Source: Streptomyces spectabilis (GTDB taxonomy: Bacteria > Actinomycetota > Actinomycetes > Streptomycetales > Streptomycetaceae). Taken from it: DNA of 64,000 nucleotides. Of the stretch, positions 51,205-60,295 are shown piece after piece (the stretch's first letter is position 1; every line of letters begins with the position of its first letter). Made by a program: the position numbers and the translations under genes. Location: positions 2,552,501-2,616,500 of the forward strand of contig NZ_CP023690.1 in assembly GCF_008704795.1 (NCBI RefSeq), read 5' to 3'. The notes under the pieces are model-generated. The model did not search any database. It was not told the origin of the DNA and worked only from the letters and a program-made list of their open reading frames with translations.

Positions 51205-52460
51205 GAGTGAGAACCTAACCGGGCCGGGCCCGCGGACGCTAACCGGCACTCTTCGCGCTCGCCGCGGGCGATCGTCCCGCAGGGGCACGGCCCGCCACCG
51301 GGGCCGCGCCCCGCCCACAGCAGCAGCGCCCCCGCGAGCCCGGCGAGAGCGGCGCACACCGGCCACAGCGCCCCCGGTGCCCCCTCGTACAGCGCCCCGC
51401 CCAGCGGCCCCGCGAGCACCACCCCGCTCACCGACACCCCGGAGTACAGGCTCTGGAACCGCCCCTGCGCGTGCGCGGGCGCGCTGTCCGCGACGTACGC
51501 CGTGGCCGTGGTCTTGTAGAGGATCTCCCCCGCCGTGAGCAGCGCCATCATCGCGACGGCGGTCCCCGCGCCCACGCCGAGCGCGAGCACCCCGTACCCC
51601 GCCCCGACGAGCAGCACCCCGCTCCCCACGATCCGCAGCGGCCGCCGCCCCCGCAGCGCGAGCGTCACCGGCAGCTCCAGGAGCAGGATGAGCCCGCCGT
51701 TGACGGCGAGGAGCCACCCGTAGAAGCCGGTGTCGAGGCCGTTCCGGCCGAGGTCGACGGGCAGCGTCACGTACTGCTGCCGGTAGACGAGGTCGGTCAC
51801 GAGGACGGCGGCGAGCAGCGCGACGACGGTGGGCCGCCGCCGCAGCGACGCGAACACCCCGGGGCCGCCCGGCTCTCCGGCGGCCGCGCGCCCGGCCCCG
51901 CGCGCGGGCAGCACGCGCGCGGCGTACGCGGCGAAGACGAGCGTGCCGACCCCGTCGACGACGAACAGGACGGCGTACGAGAAGTGGGCGATGAGCAGCG
52001 CGCCGAGCGGCGGCCCCGCGGTGAAGCCCGCGTTGGCCGCGAACCGCATCACCGCGAAGCCCTGCCGCCGCGCCCCCTCCGGCACGGTCACGGCGACGAG
52101 CGCGCCGTTGGCGGCCCGCACGCAGCCGCCCGCGTACTGGCCGAGGCCCGGCACGACGTACAGCAGGGCGAGCGGCAGGACGGGCAGCGCGAGCACCCCG
52201 GCGCCGCTGACGAGCGACCCGACGAGCAGCACGCGCCGGTGCCCGTACTTGTCGCCGAACCAGCCTCCGGTGAAGTTCCCCGCGACCTGCCCGGCCCCGC
52301 CGATGCCGCTGATCAGACCGGCCTGGGCGACGGACAGACCGCGCTCGTGCGTGAGGTACACGAAGAAGTACACGAAGGTGAAGGCCACGACCATGTTGAA
52401 GAACTGGCCGGCGGCCAGGAGCCAGACCGTCCTCGGCACCTCACGCAGCGCGCGCGGCAT
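51201..52460 (-). CDS. MFS transporter
   Basis: A 419-residue major facilitator with about twelve segments. The loop 2-3 motif is [38 protein letters not shown] is the first helix. It resembles multidrug or sugar efflux pumps of the DHA1 group. It ends in a short Cys-containing tail ([18 protein letters not shown]) and overlaps dapD by four bases. It is divergent from the HxlR-peroxiredoxin fusion across ~100 bases with TTCC-TTTT-GGGAA, so that protein may regulate it. Confidence 0.88.
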   Translation of the reverse strand: MPRALREVPRTVWLLAAGQFFNMVVAFTFVYFFVYLTHERGLSVAQAGLISGIGGAGQVAGNFTGGWFGDKYGHRRVLLVGSLVSGAGVLALPVLPLALLYVVPGLGQYAGGCVRAANGALVAVTVPEGARRQGFAVMRFAANAGFTAGPPLGALLIAHFSYAVLFVVDGVGTLVFAAYAARVLPARGAGRAAAGEPGGPGVFASLRRRPTVVALLAAVLVTDLVYRQQYVTLPVDLGRNGLDTGFYGWLLAVNGGLILLLELPVTLALRGRRPLRIVGSGVLLVGAGYGVLALGVGAGTAVAMMALLTAGEILYKTTATAYVADSAPAHAQGRFQSLYSGVSVSGVVLAGPLGGALYEGAPGALWPVCAALAGLAGALLLWAGRGPGGGPCPCGTIARGEREECRLASAGPARLGSHS

Positions 52461-52566
52461 GCGGCGTCCCCCTGCCCTGATTAGTGAGTTCCTTTTGGGA
52501 ATGGACTATGGCAGCATGCGAAGCTCCGGGTCAACGCCCCACCGATCCCGGGAGAGTGTGAGGGAC

Positions 52567-53457
52567 ATGCCACGGCGGACGAGCCTCGGCGACGCCCACT
52601 GCGCCATCGCGCAGGCCCTGGACGTCGTCGGCGACTGGTGGACCCTGCTGATCGTGCGCGACACGGCCCGCGGAGTGCACCGCTTCGACGAGCTCCAGCG
52701 CGAACTCGGCCTGTCCCGCAAGGTGCTCGCCGAGCGCCTGCGGCTCCTGGTGGACGCGGACGTGCTGACCCGGGTGCCGTACCAGGACCGCCCGCCGCGC
52801 CACGAATACCGTCTGACGCCGCGCGGGCGGGCCCTGCTGCCGGTCCTGATCGCCCTTCAGGACTGGGGAGACACCTGGGTCCTTGGAGAGGGAGAGATGA
52901 GCGCGACGACACCGACGCAGGCCTCGCAGGAGGCCCGGCGCGTCCACGAACTCCTGGGCACGCGCGTGCCGGAGCTCCGGCTGCGCTCCGCGGACGGCGA
53001 GCCGGGCGACCCGGTCGCGGACGCGGCGCACACCGTCCTGTACTGCTTCCCGGGCGCCTACGCCCGCAAGGACGCCTATCCGCCCGGCTGGTCGGCGATC
53101 CCCGGCGCACCGGGCTGCACCCTGGAGTCCTGCACCTACCGCGACCGGCTCGCGGAGTTCACCGCGGCGGGCGCCGCCGTGCGCGGCGTGTCGACGCAGC
53201 GCCCCGACGAGCAGCGGGCCTTCGCCGCCAAGGAGGGCCTGCGGTTCCCGCTCCTGTCGGACGCGGATCTGGCCCTGACGGCGGCGCTCCGCCTGCCCAC
53301 GTTCCGCGCGGCGGGCGTGAGCCGCCTCAAGCGCCTGACCCTGGTCGTGGACGCCAAGCGCGTGGTGCGCCACGTGCAGTACCCCGTCACGGACGTCACG
53401 GCGAGCGTCGAGACGGCCCTGCGCGCCGTCACACGCCTTCGGGCGCCCGGGAGTTGA
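52567..53457 (+). CDS. HxlR regulator fused to a PrxQ/BCP-type peroxiredoxin
   Basis: A 296-residue fusion. Residues 1-~105 are an HxlR winged helix with the family's N-terminal Cys (C12 in GDAHCAIAQALDVVGDWW), LQRELGLSRKVLAERLRLL and HEYRLTPRGRALLPVL. Residues ~125-290 are a peroxiredoxin with GAPGCTLESCTYRDRLAEF: C184 and C189 have the PrxQ spacing of peroxidatic and resolving cysteines. A GGAGAGGGAGAG stretch stands before an in-frame ATG at residue 111, so a free peroxiredoxin could also be made. It overlaps the tail of tetR and is divergent from the MFS gene. Confidence 0.85.
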   Translation: MPRRTSLGDAHCAIAQALDVVGDWWTLLIVRDTARGVHRFDELQRELGLSRKVLAERLRLLVDADVLTRVPYQDRPPRHEYRLTPRGRALLPVLIALQDWGDTWVLGEGEMSATTPTQASQEARRVHELLGTRVPELRLRSADGEPGDPVADAAHTVLYCFPGAYARKDAYPPGWSAIPGAPGCTLESCTYRDRLAEFTAAGAAVRGVSTQRPDEQRAFAAKEGLRFPLLSDADLALTAALRLPTFRAAGVSRLKRLTLVVDAKRVVRHVQYPVTDVTASVETALRAVTRLRAPGS

Positions 53458-53989
53458 GCAGGACCCGGCCGAGCATCTCGCGGGTGTACGCCTCGTCGTA
53501 CTCGCCGCCCGTGAGCAGCGCCTGAAGGCAGATGCCGTCCATGAGCGCGACCAGCCCCCGCGCGGTGGCGGGGTCGGTGCGCTCGCGCAGCACCACCGCG
53601 ACCCCCTCGCACCACTCGGCGGCCACCGGCCGCAGCACGGGGCGGCGCAGCGCGGCCAGATACAGCTCGTACTCCAGCTCAAGCCCCTCACGCCCTCGGG
53701 CGGCCCACTCCCCGAGGAGGGCCGCGAGCTCGGCCGCGAGGTCGGCGTCCGGGTCCTGGAGCACCCCGCGCTCCCGCACGAGCCGCGCGAACCCCTCGTT
53801 GGACTGCCGCAGGGCCGCCACCAGAAGGTCGTCGAGGGTCTTGAAGTGGTACGTCGTCGAGCCCAGCGGCACATCGGCCTCGGCGGCGACGGACCGGTGG
53901 CTGAGGCCCGCGATCCCCTTCTCGCCCGCGACCCGCAGGGCCGCGTCGATGATCCGCTGCCGTCTGTCGGGGTCGTAGCGGCGCCCCAT
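53429..53989 (-). CDS. TetR family transcriptional regulator
   Basis: A 186-residue repressor with the N-terminal helix-turn-helix RQRIIDAALRVAGEKGIAGL through HRSVAAEADVPLGSTTYHF, and a C-terminal ligand domain ending MDGICLQALLTGGEYDE. Its ATG shares one base with the SMR stop (TGATG), so it is the second gene of that operon. It likely binds the palindrome at 54320 and is released by cationic drugs, as for QacR-type pairs. Its 3' end overlaps the convergent HxlR-Prx gene by 29 bases. Confidence 0.92.
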   Translation of the reverse strand: MGRRYDPDRRQRIIDAALRVAGEKGIAGLSHRSVAAEADVPLGSTTYHFKTLDDLLVAALRQSNEGFARLVRERGVLQDPDADLAAELAALLGEWAARGREGLELEYELYLAALRRPVLRPVAAEWCEGVAVVLRERTDPATARGLVALMDGICLQALLTGGEYDEAYTREMLGRVLLNSRAPEGV

Positions 53990-54309
53990 CAGTGGGCCCC
54001 GCCCAGATTCAGCACGACGACCCCCGCGATGACCAGCGCGATGCCGGACAGCTTGAGCAGACTCGCCGACTCCCCCATGAACACCATGCCGATGCCGGCG
54101 ACCGCGGCGGTCCCGATCCCCGCCCAGATCGCGTACGCGGTCCCCACCGACAGCGTCTTCAGGGTCTGCGCGAGCAGCGCGAAGGCCAGCACATACCCCA
54201 CCACGGTGACCAGCGAGGGCCACAGCTTGCTGAACCCCTCGCTGTACTTCATGGCCGTCGTCCCGGCCACCTCCGCCGCGATGGCCGCGGCCAGCAGTCC
54301 GTATCCCAT
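53989..54309 (-). CDS. Small multidrug resistance (SMR) transporter
   Basis: A 106-residue four-helix proton antiporter. GYGLLAAAIAAEVAGTTAMKY carries the essential glutamate of helix 1 (AAEVAGT), and YAIWAGIGTAAVAGIGMVF is the helix 3 signature. SMR pumps export quaternary ammonium compounds or guanidinium. The ATG at 54309 gives the usual family length. It is followed by its TetR regulator and preceded by a near-overlapping palindromic operator. Confidence 0.93.
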   Translation of the reverse strand: MGYGLLAAAIAAEVAGTTAMKYSEGFSKLWPSLVTVVGYVLAFALLAQTLKTLSVGTAYAIWAGIGTAAVAGIGMVFMGESASLLKLSGIALVIAGVVVLNLGGAH

Positions 54310-54319
54310 GCGTACGAGT

Positions 54320-54337
54320 GTACGCATCGATGCGTAC
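54320..54337. promoter_or_regulatory. TetR operator at the SMR promoter
   Basis: GTACGCATCGATGCGTAC is an 18-bp perfect palindrome that starts 11 bases ahead of the SMR start codon. Flanking GTAC-containing repeats (CGTACGAGTGTAC and CGTACGGGTGTAC) suggest two overlapping sites. Binding here would block the SMR-tetR operon. Confidence 0.75.
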
Positions 54338-54370
54338 GGGTGTACATAAACCCGGGGCGCCATATACGAA

Positions 54371-54402
54371 GAGGCCCCCTGTGCCAGGGCACAGGGGGCC
54401 TC
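54371..54402 (-). terminator. Hairpin terminator of the suf operon
   Basis: A 14-bp perfect stem (54371-54384 with 54389-54402) with a four-base loop follows the last suf gene by 36 bases; it separates the operon from the SMR promoter. Confidence 0.88.
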
Positions 54403-54437
54403 TCGAGCCCGGGAGCGTGGCCGCTCGGGCGGGGAAC

Positions 54438-54791
54438 TCAGACGTTGAACCCGAGCGCCCGCAGCTGCTCGCGGCCGTCGTCGGTGATCTTGTCCGGGCC
54501 CCACGGCGGCATCCAGACCCAGTTGATCCGGAGCTCGTTGACGATGCCGTCCGTCGCGGACTTCGCCTGGTCCTCGATGACGTCGGTCAGCGGGCAGGCC
54601 GCCGAGGTGAGCGTCATGTCGATGGTGGCGATGTTGGCGTCGTCCACGTGGATGCCGTAGATCAGGCCCAGATTGACGACGTCGATGCCCAGCTCGGGGT
54701 CGACGACGTCGTAGAGCGCCTCGCGGACCTCTTCCTCCGAGGCGGGCTTGGTCGTGAGGCCCTCTTCAGAAGTCACAGTGTTCTCGCTCAT
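54438..54791 (-). CDS. sufT: DUF59/SufT-like metal-sulfur cluster assembly factor
   Basis: A 117-residue protein of the MIP18/DUF59 family that helps mature Fe-S proteins. The hallmark is DVVDPELGIDVVNLGLIYGI and TLTSAACPLTDVIEDQA with the conserved Cys. It starts within the sufU stop (ATGA) and is the last gene before the terminator. The start MSENTVTSEEG is the only good one. Confidence 0.92.
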   Translation of the reverse strand: MSENTVTSEEGLTTKPASEEEVREALYDVVDPELGIDVVNLGLIYGIHVDDANIATIDMTLTSAACPLTDVIEDQAKSATDGIVNELRINWVWMPPWGPDKITDDGREQLRALGFNV

Positions 54792-55258
54792 GCCGTCTTC
54801 CTTTCAGCGTCGGCGTCGGCCCCTAGGGCCTGCGCCGTCGCGTCCTTCCACGCCATCCAGCTCAGCAGAGCACACTTGACGCGCGCGGGGTACTTGGAGA
54901 CCCCGGCGAACGCGACCGCGTCCTCCAGGACCTCCTCCATCGCGTCGTCCGGCTCCAGCTTGCCCTTGGACTGCATCAGCTCCAGGAACACAGCCTGGAT
55001 CTTCTGCGCCTCCGCGAGGTCCTTGCCCACGAGCAGGTCGTTGAGCACCGACGCGCTGGCCTGGCTGATGGAGCAGCCCTGGCCCTCGTAACTCACGTCG
55101 GCGATGCGCGAGCCGTCGTACTTGACCCGCAGCGTGATCTCGTCACCGCACGTCGGGTTGACGTGGTGCACCTCGGCGTCGCCGTCGCGCAGACCGCGCC
55201 CGTGCGGGTGCTTGTAGTGGTCCAGGATCACGTCCTGGTACATCGAATCCAGCTTCAC
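54788..55258 (-). CDS. sufU: SufU-type Fe-S assembly sulfur transfer protein
   Basis: A 156-residue IscU-like protein. In Gram-positive bacteria SufU binds zinc and accepts sulfur from SufS. Key blocks are DHYKHPHGRGL, NPTCGDEITL (first Cys plus Asp), YEGQGCSISQASASV (second Cys) and ARVKCALLSW (third Cys). A GTG start giving MKLDSMYQDVIL is used because it reproduces the family N-terminus. It is 14 bases after sufS. Confidence 0.93.
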   Translation of the reverse strand: MKLDSMYQDVILDHYKHPHGRGLRDGDAEVHHVNPTCGDEITLRVKYDGSRIADVSYEGQGCSISQASASVLNDLLVGKDLAEAQKIQAVFLELMQSKGKLEPDDAMEEVLEDAVAFAGVSKYPARVKCALLSWMAWKDATAQALGADADAERKTA

Positions 55259-55272
55259 TCCGAGCCAGCCCC

Positions 55273-56529
55273 TCAGCCGAAGAAGTTCCGTACGTGCTCC
55301 AGGCCGTCGACCAGGGCGTCGATCTCGCCGGGCGTGGAGTACAGATAGAACGACGCTCGCGTGGTCGCGGGAATTCCGTAGCGCAGGCAGACGGGGCGGG
55401 CGCAGTGGTGGCCGACCCGGACCGCGATGCCCTGCTCGTCGAGGACCTGGCCCACGTCGTGCGGGTGGATGTCGCCGAGCGTGAAGGAGATCGCGGCGCC
55501 CCGGTCCTCGGCCGTGGACGGGCCGATGATCCTCAGGTCCGGGACCTCGAGCAGGCGCTTCACCGCGTACTCGGTGATCGCGTGCTCGTGCTGCTCGATC
55601 TTGTCCATGCCGATGGCCGTGAGGTAGTCCACGGCCGCGCCGAGGCCGACGGCCTGCGCGATCGGGGGCGTACCCGCCTCGAACTTGTGCGGCGCGGGGG
55701 CGTAGGTCGAGGAGTGCATCGACACCGTCTCGATCATCTCGCCGCCGCCGAGGAACGGAGGCAGGTCCTCCAGCAGCTCCTGGCGGCCCCACAGCACGCC
55801 GATGCCCGTCGGGCCGCACATCTTGTGGCCGGTGAAGGCCACGAAGTCGGCCTGCAGGGCCTGCACGTCGAGCGGCATGTGCGGCGCTGCCTGGGAGGCG
55901 TCGATCAGGACGAGCGCGCCGACCTCCTGGGCGCGGCGCACGATCGCCTCGACCGGGTTGACCGTGCCCAGGATGTTCGACACCAGGACGAAGGAGACGA
56001 TCTTCGTCTTCTCCGTGATGACCTCGTCGATGTTCGACAGGTCGAGCCGACCGTCGTCGGTCAGGCCGAACCACTTCAGCTTCGCGCCCGTGCGCTGCGA
56101 GAGCAGCTGCCACGGCACGATGTTGGAGTGGTGCTCCATCTCCGTGATGACGATCTCGGTCTCGTGGTCCACGCGGTAGGGCTCGTCGGCCCAGCCGAGC
56201 ATGTTCGCCACGAGGTTGAGCGACTCCGAGGCGTTCTTGGTGAAGATCACCTCGTCGCGGCTCGGCGCGTTGATGAACGCGGCGACCTTGTCACGGGCGC
56301 CCTCGTACAGCGCCGTGGCCTCCTCGGCGAGGACGTGCACGCCGCGGTGGACGTTGGCGTTGTGCTGCTCGTAGTACTCGCTGACTGCGTCGATGACCTG
56401 GCGCGGCGTCTGCGAAGTCGCCGCGTTGTCCAGGTAGACCAGCTTCTTGCCGTCGTGGAGCGAGCGCTCCAGGATGGGGAAGTCCTTGCGGAGCGCCTCG
56501 GCGTCGAGGAGACCCGGCAGCTGTGTCAC
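55273..56529 (-). CDS. sufS: Cysteine desulfurase SufS
   Basis: A 418-residue PLP enzyme that removes sulfur from cysteine for cluster assembly. YLDNAATSQTP opens the fold, EMEHHSNIVPWQLL contains the conserved His, the PLP lysine is in FVAFTGHKMCGPTGIG and the catalytic Cys is in VGHHCARPVCLRYG. A GTG start overlaps the sufC stop (GTGA). It hands sulfur to SufU encoded next. Confidence 0.96.
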   Translation of the reverse strand: MTQLPGLLDAEALRKDFPILERSLHDGKKLVYLDNAATSQTPRQVIDAVSEYYEQHNANVHRGVHVLAEEATALYEGARDKVAAFINAPSRDEVIFTKNASESLNLVANMLGWADEPYRVDHETEIVITEMEHHSNIVPWQLLSQRTGAKLKWFGLTDDGRLDLSNIDEVITEKTKIVSFVLVSNILGTVNPVEAIVRRAQEVGALVLIDASQAAPHMPLDVQALQADFVAFTGHKMCGPTGIGVLWGRQELLEDLPPFLGGGEMIETVSMHSSTYAPAPHKFEAGTPPIAQAVGLGAAVDYLTAIGMDKIEQHEHAITEYAVKRLLEVPDLRIIGPSTAEDRGAAISFTLGDIHPHDVGQVLDEQGIAVRVGHHCARPVCLRYGIPATTRASFYLYSTPGEIDALVDGLEHVRNFFG

Positions 56530-57290
56530 GCGGACGCGCCTCCCTTCACGTAAGCCTCGTAGCCCTCGGCCTCCAGCTTGTCGGCGAGCTCGGGGCCGCC
56601 GGACTCGGCGATGCGCCCGTTCGCGAACACGTGGACGAAGTCGGGCTTGATGTAGCGCAGGATGCGCGTGTAGTGGGTGATGAGCAGGGTGCCCACCTCG
56701 CCGGTGTCGCGGACGCGGTTGACGCCCTCGGAGACGACGCGCAGCGCGTCGACGTCCAGGCCGGAGTCGGTCTCGTCGAGGATCGCGATCTTCGGCTTGA
56801 GGAGCTCCATCTGGAGGATCTCGTGGCGCTTCTTCTCACCGCCGGAGAAGCCCTCGTTCACGTTGCGCTCGGCGAAGGACGGGTCCATCTGGAGCCCGGC
56901 CATCGTCTCCTTGACCTCCTTCACCCAGGTGCGGAGCTTGGGGGCCTCGCCGCGGATGGCGGTGGCGGAGGTGCGCAGGAAGTTGGAGACGGACACACCC
57001 GGGACCTCGACCGGGTACTGCATGGCGAGGAACATGCCGGCGCGGGCGCGTTCGTCGACCTCCATCTCCAGGACGTCCTCACCGTCGAGGGTGACGGTGC
57101 CGCCGGTGATGGTGTACTTCGGGTGGCCCGCGATGGAGTAGGCGAGGGTCGACTTGCCGGAGCCGTTCGGGCCCATGATGGCGTGCGTCTCGCCCTGCTT
57201 CACGGTCAGGTCGACACCCTTGAGGATTTCCTTGGTGCCGTTCTCGACCTCGACGGTCACGTGCAGGTCGCGGATTTCAAGCGTTGCCAT
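56526..57290 (-). CDS. sufC: SufC ATPase of the Fe-S scaffold
   Basis: A 254-residue ABC-type ATPase. Walker A is GPNGSGKSTLAYSIAG, the signature is EGFSGGEKKRHEIL and Walker B is PKIAILDETDSGLDVDAL, the SufC-specific form. SufC works with SufB and SufD as the scaffold complex. It starts seven bases after the ferredoxin gene and overlaps sufS. Confidence 0.96.
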   Translation of the reverse strand: MATLEIRDLHVTVEVENGTKEILKGVDLTVKQGETHAIMGPNGSGKSTLAYSIAGHPKYTITGGTVTLDGEDVLEMEVDERARAGMFLAMQYPVEVPGVSVSNFLRTSATAIRGEAPKLRTWVKEVKETMAGLQMDPSFAERNVNEGFSGGEKKRHEILQMELLKPKIAILDETDSGLDVDALRVVSEGVNRVRDTGEVGTLLITHYTRILRYIKPDFVHVFANGRIAESGGPELADKLEAEGYEAYVKGGASA

Positions 57291-57297
57291 GGGTGCC

Positions 57298-57615
57298 TCA
57301 GGACTCCTGGGAGAGGGAGACGAGCACGTCGTCCCCTTCGATCTTTACGGGGTAAACGGGGACGGGGCGCGTCGCGGGAAGGCCGGACGGCTTGCCGGTG
57401 CGGAGGTCGAACGCGGAGCCGTGCAGCCAGCACTCGATCTGGCAGTCCTCCACCTCGCCCTCGGAGAGCGAGACGTTCGCGTGCGAGCAGATGTCGTGGA
57501 TCGCGAACACCTCACCCTCGGTGTGGACGACCGAGACCGGCGTGCCGTCGAGTTCCACCCGCTTGGGGGTGTCCTCCTCCAGCTCGCTCAGTCCACAGGC
57601 GCGTACGAACGTCAT
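57298..57615 (-). CDS. Rieske-type ferredoxin of the suf operon
   Basis: A 105-residue small [2Fe-2S] protein. The Rieske ligands are complete: CSH in HDICSHANVSLSEG and CWLH in IECWLHGSAFDLRTG. It resembles non-heme iron oxygenase ferredoxins. Its start overlaps the sufD stop (ATGA). Position inside suf suggests electron supply during cluster assembly; from memory the gene is conserved in actinobacterial suf operons. Confidence 0.92.
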   Translation of the reverse strand: MTFVRACGLSELEEDTPKRVELDGTPVSVVHTEGEVFAIHDICSHANVSLSEGEVEDCQIECWLHGSAFDLRTGKPSGLPATRPVPVYPVKIEGDDVLVSLSQES

Positions 57616-58796
57616 GCGACGGACGCCTCCAGCTCCTCTTCGATCTTCGCGATGAGCCGCTCCTCGATGTCGTCGACACCGATCTGCTGGACGAGCTCGG
57701 CGAAGAAGCCGCGGACCACGAGGCGGCGCGCCTCGTGCTGCGGGATGCCGCGGGCCATCAGGTAGAACAGCTGCTCGTCGTCGAAGCGGCCGGTCGCCGA
57801 CGCGTGGCCCGCGCCGACGATCTCGCCGGTCTCGATCTCCAGGTTCGGCACCGAGTCGACCCGGGCGCCGTCCGTCAGGACGAGGTTGCGGTTCATCTCG
57901 TAGGTGTCCGTGCCCTCGGCCCTGGCCTCGATGAGGACGTCGCCGATCCACACGGCGTGCGCGGCCTCGCCCTGCAGGGCGCCCTTGTACACGACGTTGG
58001 ACTTGCAGTGCGGGACGTTGTGGTCGACCAGGAGGCGGTGCTCCTGGTGCTGGCCCGCGTCCGTGAAGTACAGGCCGAAGAGCTCGGCCTCGCCGCCCGT
58101 GCCGGCGTACGCCACGCGCGGGTGGATGCGGACCGTGTCACCGCCGAAGGTGACGACCACGGACTTGAAGGAGGCGTCGCGGCCCACGAGCGCGTTGTGC
58201 TGCGCGACGTGCACCGCCTTGTCGTCCCAGTCCTGCACGGAGACGACGGTGAGCTTCGCGCCGTCACCGAGGACGTAGTCCACGTTGGCGGCGAGGACCG
58301 CGTCGCCGGAGTGGTCGATCACGACGACGGCCTCGGCGAACGCGCCCAGCTCGATGACCTGGTGGCCGAAGGCGGTGCCGCCCTCGCCGTGCACGGCGAT
58401 CCGGATCGGCTCGCTGAGCACCGTCTCCTTGGGCACGGTCACGACCGAGGCCTTCTCGAAGGACGAGTACGCCTGGGCGGCGACACGGTCCACCGGCGTG
58501 CCGGCCCTGCCGAGCCGGGCGTCGTCGCGCCCGACGGTCTCGACGGTGACGCCCTCGGGGGCCTCGACCTCGACCTTGACGCCCTCGCCGGTGGCGACGG
58601 CGGTGCCGTCGTGCAGCCCGCGCAGGCGCTCGAGGGGGGTGAACCGCCACTCCTCCTCGCGGCCGTGCGGCACCGGGAAGTCCGCCACGTCGAAGGACGG
58701 GGGCGCGCTCATACGGGTGGCGACGGTGGACTCGGCGGCCACCGCGATGGAACCGGCGGTGGTCGATCCCACCGGGATGTTCTGAGCCTCAGCCAT
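57612..58796 (-). CDS. sufD: SufD scaffold subunit
   Basis: A 394-residue SufBD-family protein. The right-handed beta-helix core is recognisable at VGRDASFKSVVVTFGGDTV, FTDAGQHQEHRLLVDHNVPH and VPNLEIETGEIVGAGHAS, ending in DDEQLFYLMARGIPQHEAR. These blocks match the SufB C-terminal half closely. It is 77 bases after sufB and coupled to the ferredoxin gene. Confidence 0.95.
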   Translation of the reverse strand: MAEAQNIPVGSTTAGSIAVAAESTVATRMSAPPSFDVADFPVPHGREEEWRFTPLERLRGLHDGTAVATGEGVKVEVEAPEGVTVETVGRDDARLGRAGTPVDRVAAQAYSSFEKASVVTVPKETVLSEPIRIAVHGEGGTAFGHQVIELGAFAEAVVVIDHSGDAVLAANVDYVLGDGAKLTVVSVQDWDDKAVHVAQHNALVGRDASFKSVVVTFGGDTVRIHPRVAYAGTGGEAELFGLYFTDAGQHQEHRLLVDHNVPHCKSNVVYKGALQGEAAHAVWIGDVLIEARAEGTDTYEMNRNLVLTDGARVDSVPNLEIETGEIVGAGHASATGRFDDEQLFYLMARGIPQHEARRLVVRGFFAELVQQIGVDDIEERLIAKIEEELEASVA

Positions 58797-58873
58797 GGCT
58801 GTCGTAGTGCTCTCTCTCTGCGTATTGCGATCCTCGGCCCGCTGGGCCGCCAGCTGCTTGGAACGGCGGCCGG

Positions 58874-60295
58874 TCAGCCGACCGAGCCCTCCATCTGCAG
58901 CTCGATCAGCCGGTTGAGCTCCAGGGCGTACTCCATGGGGAGCTCCTTGGCGATCGGCTCGACGAAGCCGCGCACGATCATCGCCATCGCCTCGAACTCG
59001 GTGAGGCCGCGGCTCATCAGGTAGAAGAGCTGGTCCTCGGAGACCTTGGAGACGGTGGCCTCGTGGCCCATGGACACGTCGTCCTCGCGGACGTCCACGT
59101 AGGGGTAGGTGTCCGAGCGGGAGATCGTGTCGACGAGCAGCGCGTCACAGAGCACGTTGGACTTGGAGCCCGCGGCGCCCTCGCCGATCTCGACCAGACC
59201 GCGGTACGAGGTGCGGCCGCCACCACGGGCCACCGACTTCGACACGATGTTGGAGGAGGTGTTCGGCGCCATGTGGACCATCTTGGAGCCCGCGTCCTGG
59301 TGCTGGCCCTCGCCCGCGAAGGCGATGGACAGGGTCTCGCCCTTGGCGTGCTCGCCCATCAGGTAGACGGCCGGGTACTTCATGGTGACCTTGGAGCCGA
59401 TGTTGCCGTCGATCCACTCCATGGTCGCGCCCTCGTACGCCACGGCGCGCTTGGTGACCAGGTTGTAGACGTTGTTCGACCAGTTCTGGATCGTCGTGTA
59501 GCGGCAGCGGCCGCCCTTCTTGACGATGATCTCGACGACCGCGGAGTGCAGCGAGTCCGACTTGTAGATCGGGGCGGTGCAGCCCTCGACGTAGTGGACG
59601 TAGGCGTCCTCGTCGACGATGATCAGCGTCCGCTCGAACTGGCCCATGTTCTCCGTGTTGATGCGGAAGTAGGCCTGGAGCGGGATCTCGACGTGCACGC
59701 CCTTGGGGACGTAGATGAACGATCCGCCGGACCACACGGCCGTGTTCAGCGACGCGAACTTGTTGTCACCGACGGGGATGACGGTTCCGAAGTACTCCTT
59801 GAAGAGCTCCGGGTGCTCCTTCAGCGCCGTGTCGGTGTCCAGGAAGATGACGCCCTGCTCCTCCAGGTCCTCGCGGATCTGGTGGTAGACGACCTCGGAC
59901 TCGTACTGCGCGGCGACGCCGGCGACCAGGCGCTGCTTCTCCGCCTCGGGGATGCCGAGCTTGTCGTACGTGTTCTTGATGTCCTCGGGCAGGTCCTCCC
60001 AGGACTCCGCCTGCTTCTCCGTGGAGCGCACGAAGTACTTGATGTTGTCGAAGTCGATGCCGGAGAGGTCCGAGCCCCAGTTCGGCATGGGCTTCTTGTC
60101 GAAGAGCCGGAGGCCCTTCAGGCGCAGCTTCGTCATCCACTCCGGCTCGGACTTCTTCGCCGAGATGTCGCGGACGACATCCTCGCTCAGACCGCGCTTG
60201 GCGGCGGCACCGGCCGCGTCGGAGTCGGCCCAGCCGTACTCGTAATTGCCCAGGCCCTCGAGCTCAGGGTGGGCAGTCTCCGTGGGGAGAGTCAT
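58874..60295 (-). CDS. sufB: SufB scaffold subunit
   Basis: A 473-residue Fe-S scaffold protein, full length for Suf[18 protein letters not shown] opens it; [36 protein letters not shown] (with a candidate cluster Cys), [20 protein letters not shown] and [19 protein letters not shown] follow. Its ATG overlaps the sufR stop by four bases, so regulator and scaffold are coupled. It forms SufBC2D with SufC and SufD. Confidence 0.96.
   Translation of the reverse strand: MTLPTETAHPELEGLGNYEYGWADSDAAGAAAKRGLSEDVVRDISAKKSEPEWMTKLRLKGLRLFDKKPMPNWGSDLSGIDFDNIKYFVRSTEKQAESWEDLPEDIKNTYDKLGIPEAEKQRLVAGVAAQYESEVVYHQIREDLEEQGVIFLDTDTALKEHPELFKEYFGTVIPVGDNKFASLNTAVWSGGSFIYVPKGVHVEIPLQAYFRINTENMGQFERTLIIVDEDAYVHYVEGCTAPIYKSDSLHSAVVEIIVKKGGRCRYTTIQNWSNNVYNLVTKRAVAYEGATMEWIDGNIGSKVTMKYPAVYLMGEHAKGETLSIAFAGEGQHQDAGSKMVHMAPNTSSNIVSKSVARGGGRTSYRGLVEIGEGAAGSKSNVLCDALLVDTISRSDTYPYVDVREDDVSMGHEATVSKVSEDQLFYLMSRGLTEFEAMAMIVRGFVEPIAKELPMEYALELNRLIELQMEGSVG

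Noticed and set aside
53989..54309. SMR transporter as part of a mobile integron (qacE-like)
   Set aside because: There is no integrase, attC site or composition change; the gene is paired with its own TetR regulator in native-looking DNA.
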